Source: Rodentolepis nana (lineage: Eukaryota > Platyhelminthes > Cestoda > Cyclophyllidea > Hymenolepididae). Taken from it: a stretch of DNA of 19,219 bases. The stretch covers positions 1 through 19,219 of the forward strand of contig UZAE01012018.1 in the NCBI GenBank assembly GCA_900617975.1, read 5' to 3'. Positions 18,310 through 19,219 of this stretch are shown here, in pieces. The position numbers were made by a program, and so were the translations under genes. The notes beneath the pieces are model-generated. The model had not been told where the DNA came from and did not search any database. It worked only from the letters and a program-made list of their open reading frames with translations. The first letter of the stretch is position 1, and every line of letters starts with the position of its first letter.

Positions 18310-19219
18310 ATATTTAAGTAGCTGAAATCATGATTTCTTGACAATAATAACACTAAACAATGAGGGATTAACAATTATCTTGAGAATAACGCTGAATAAT
18401 TATTGAATTAAGCGAATGGGCAACAGTAGATGTCGTGAACGATATTTTACTTTAGTTCTCAGCAGTTAAAAATAACTCTTTACCAACTGCAGCTGAATCT
18501 ATGATCTTAAGTTTTAAACTTTTCATTACTTATTTCATATTAAAAAAAACTTCTTTATTTTTTATATTCTTATATATATGTATGTGGGCGTGTGTGGTTG
18601 CCCTTTATTTAATATGTGAACTTTGTTCTTTTATTAAACAAGATCATACTAAAAATGATCTCATCTGATATTTTGATTTAAGACGGCTATTTCATAAGCT
18701 GACATAAAATAATAAATAAAATATACTAAAGTAATGAAGGTACTATTTCTGTGCGTGTTCTAATCTTCCCTCCATTAGGTGTATTCTCTATAAATTATAC
18801 AAAGTTAATGATAAATCTGCTTTAGCTTCTATCTAAGCTTCTAATCAATCATCTCGAAGGTATCAATGAATGTCAGATATATCAGGTAAATATTGGAGAG
18901 ATGGTGTCAAGTTGGAAGGATGTACTTTTATGAGAGCGAGGGAAATTCGTGCGCCTCAGTTCACGTTTGGAAAACACGCTTAAGTGTAAGGATTGAAGGA
19001 AAGTCGATCCGTTTTGATAACATATGCCGACTTCAAGTGTCAATTTTTATAAACGATGATTTCTACTGTGTTTCTTTTCATTTCGATCATTACCTTCTTG
19101 CACTTTCTAAATCAAATAAATTTTTTCCAAAAAGGGATTATATTCCTTTCTTTATTCTCTTAATTGATAAACTAAATACTCTACAAGTAACTCTCCATTA
19201 CACGGGCACATGCATCCCT
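18310..19219. other. Downstream intergenic DNA, no gene recognised
   Basis: AT-rich sequence with short TATATG/GTGTG runs near 18570-18600 and further AATAAA motifs near 18711 and 19114. No coding exon or RNA gene can be supported. Confidence 0.55.

Overview
This is eukaryotic, AT-rich DNA (roughly one-third GC by eye) with spliced genes, AATAAA poly(A) signals and many dispersed repeats. The window holds two complete annexin genes arranged head to head (divergent), separated by about 4 kb between their start codons. A parasitic flatworm (cestode or trematode) is my best guess, from the AT-rich composition, the very small exon, the short introns and the annexin type. The sequence alone does not prove this.

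Layout. 1-876: a copy of a roughly 300-bp dispersed repeat whose internal and terminal units have expanded into an approximately 40-bp periodic array. 877-7019: gene-poor sequence with three more repeat copies (2791-3106, 4611-4782, 5761-6069), a CA microsatellite and an 11-G run. 7020-8935: annexin gene 1 on the minus strand (9 coding exons, 317 aa, poly(A) signal at 7020-7025). 8936-12720: intergenic DNA with a C-rich/G-quadruplex tract and another repeat copy (11053-11373). 12723-12795: a plausible promoter (CCAAT, TATAAAA, E2F-type palindrome) for annexin gene 2. 12946-18156: annexin gene 2 on the plus strand (9 coding exons, 324 aa), with a 2.3-kb first intron carrying a degenerate repeat copy and local duplications, and a GC-rich island in intron 8. 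18310-19219: no gene seen.

The two annexins share all eight intron positions and phases, and six of their nine exons have the same length (95, 205, 24, 91, 76 and 113 nt). They are therefore an inverted duplication. Both keep four annexin repeats with type-II calcium-site residues (G-x-G-T, then an acidic residue) in repeats I, III and IV. The most notable feature is a 24-nt microexon in both genes. It inserts eight residues between helices C and D of repeat II and changes the spacing between the two halves of that repeat's calcium site. In gene 2, skipping it restores exactly the 38-residue spacing seen in the other three repeats.

Gene 1 also has two unusual splice junctions: a GC-AG first intron, and an intron 7 whose expected acceptor reads GG instead of AG. 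The dispersed repeat ends in a consensus 5' splice-site sequence (AG|GTAAGT) next to a CCACGTGG palindrome, and this end has been amplified at the left edge of the window.
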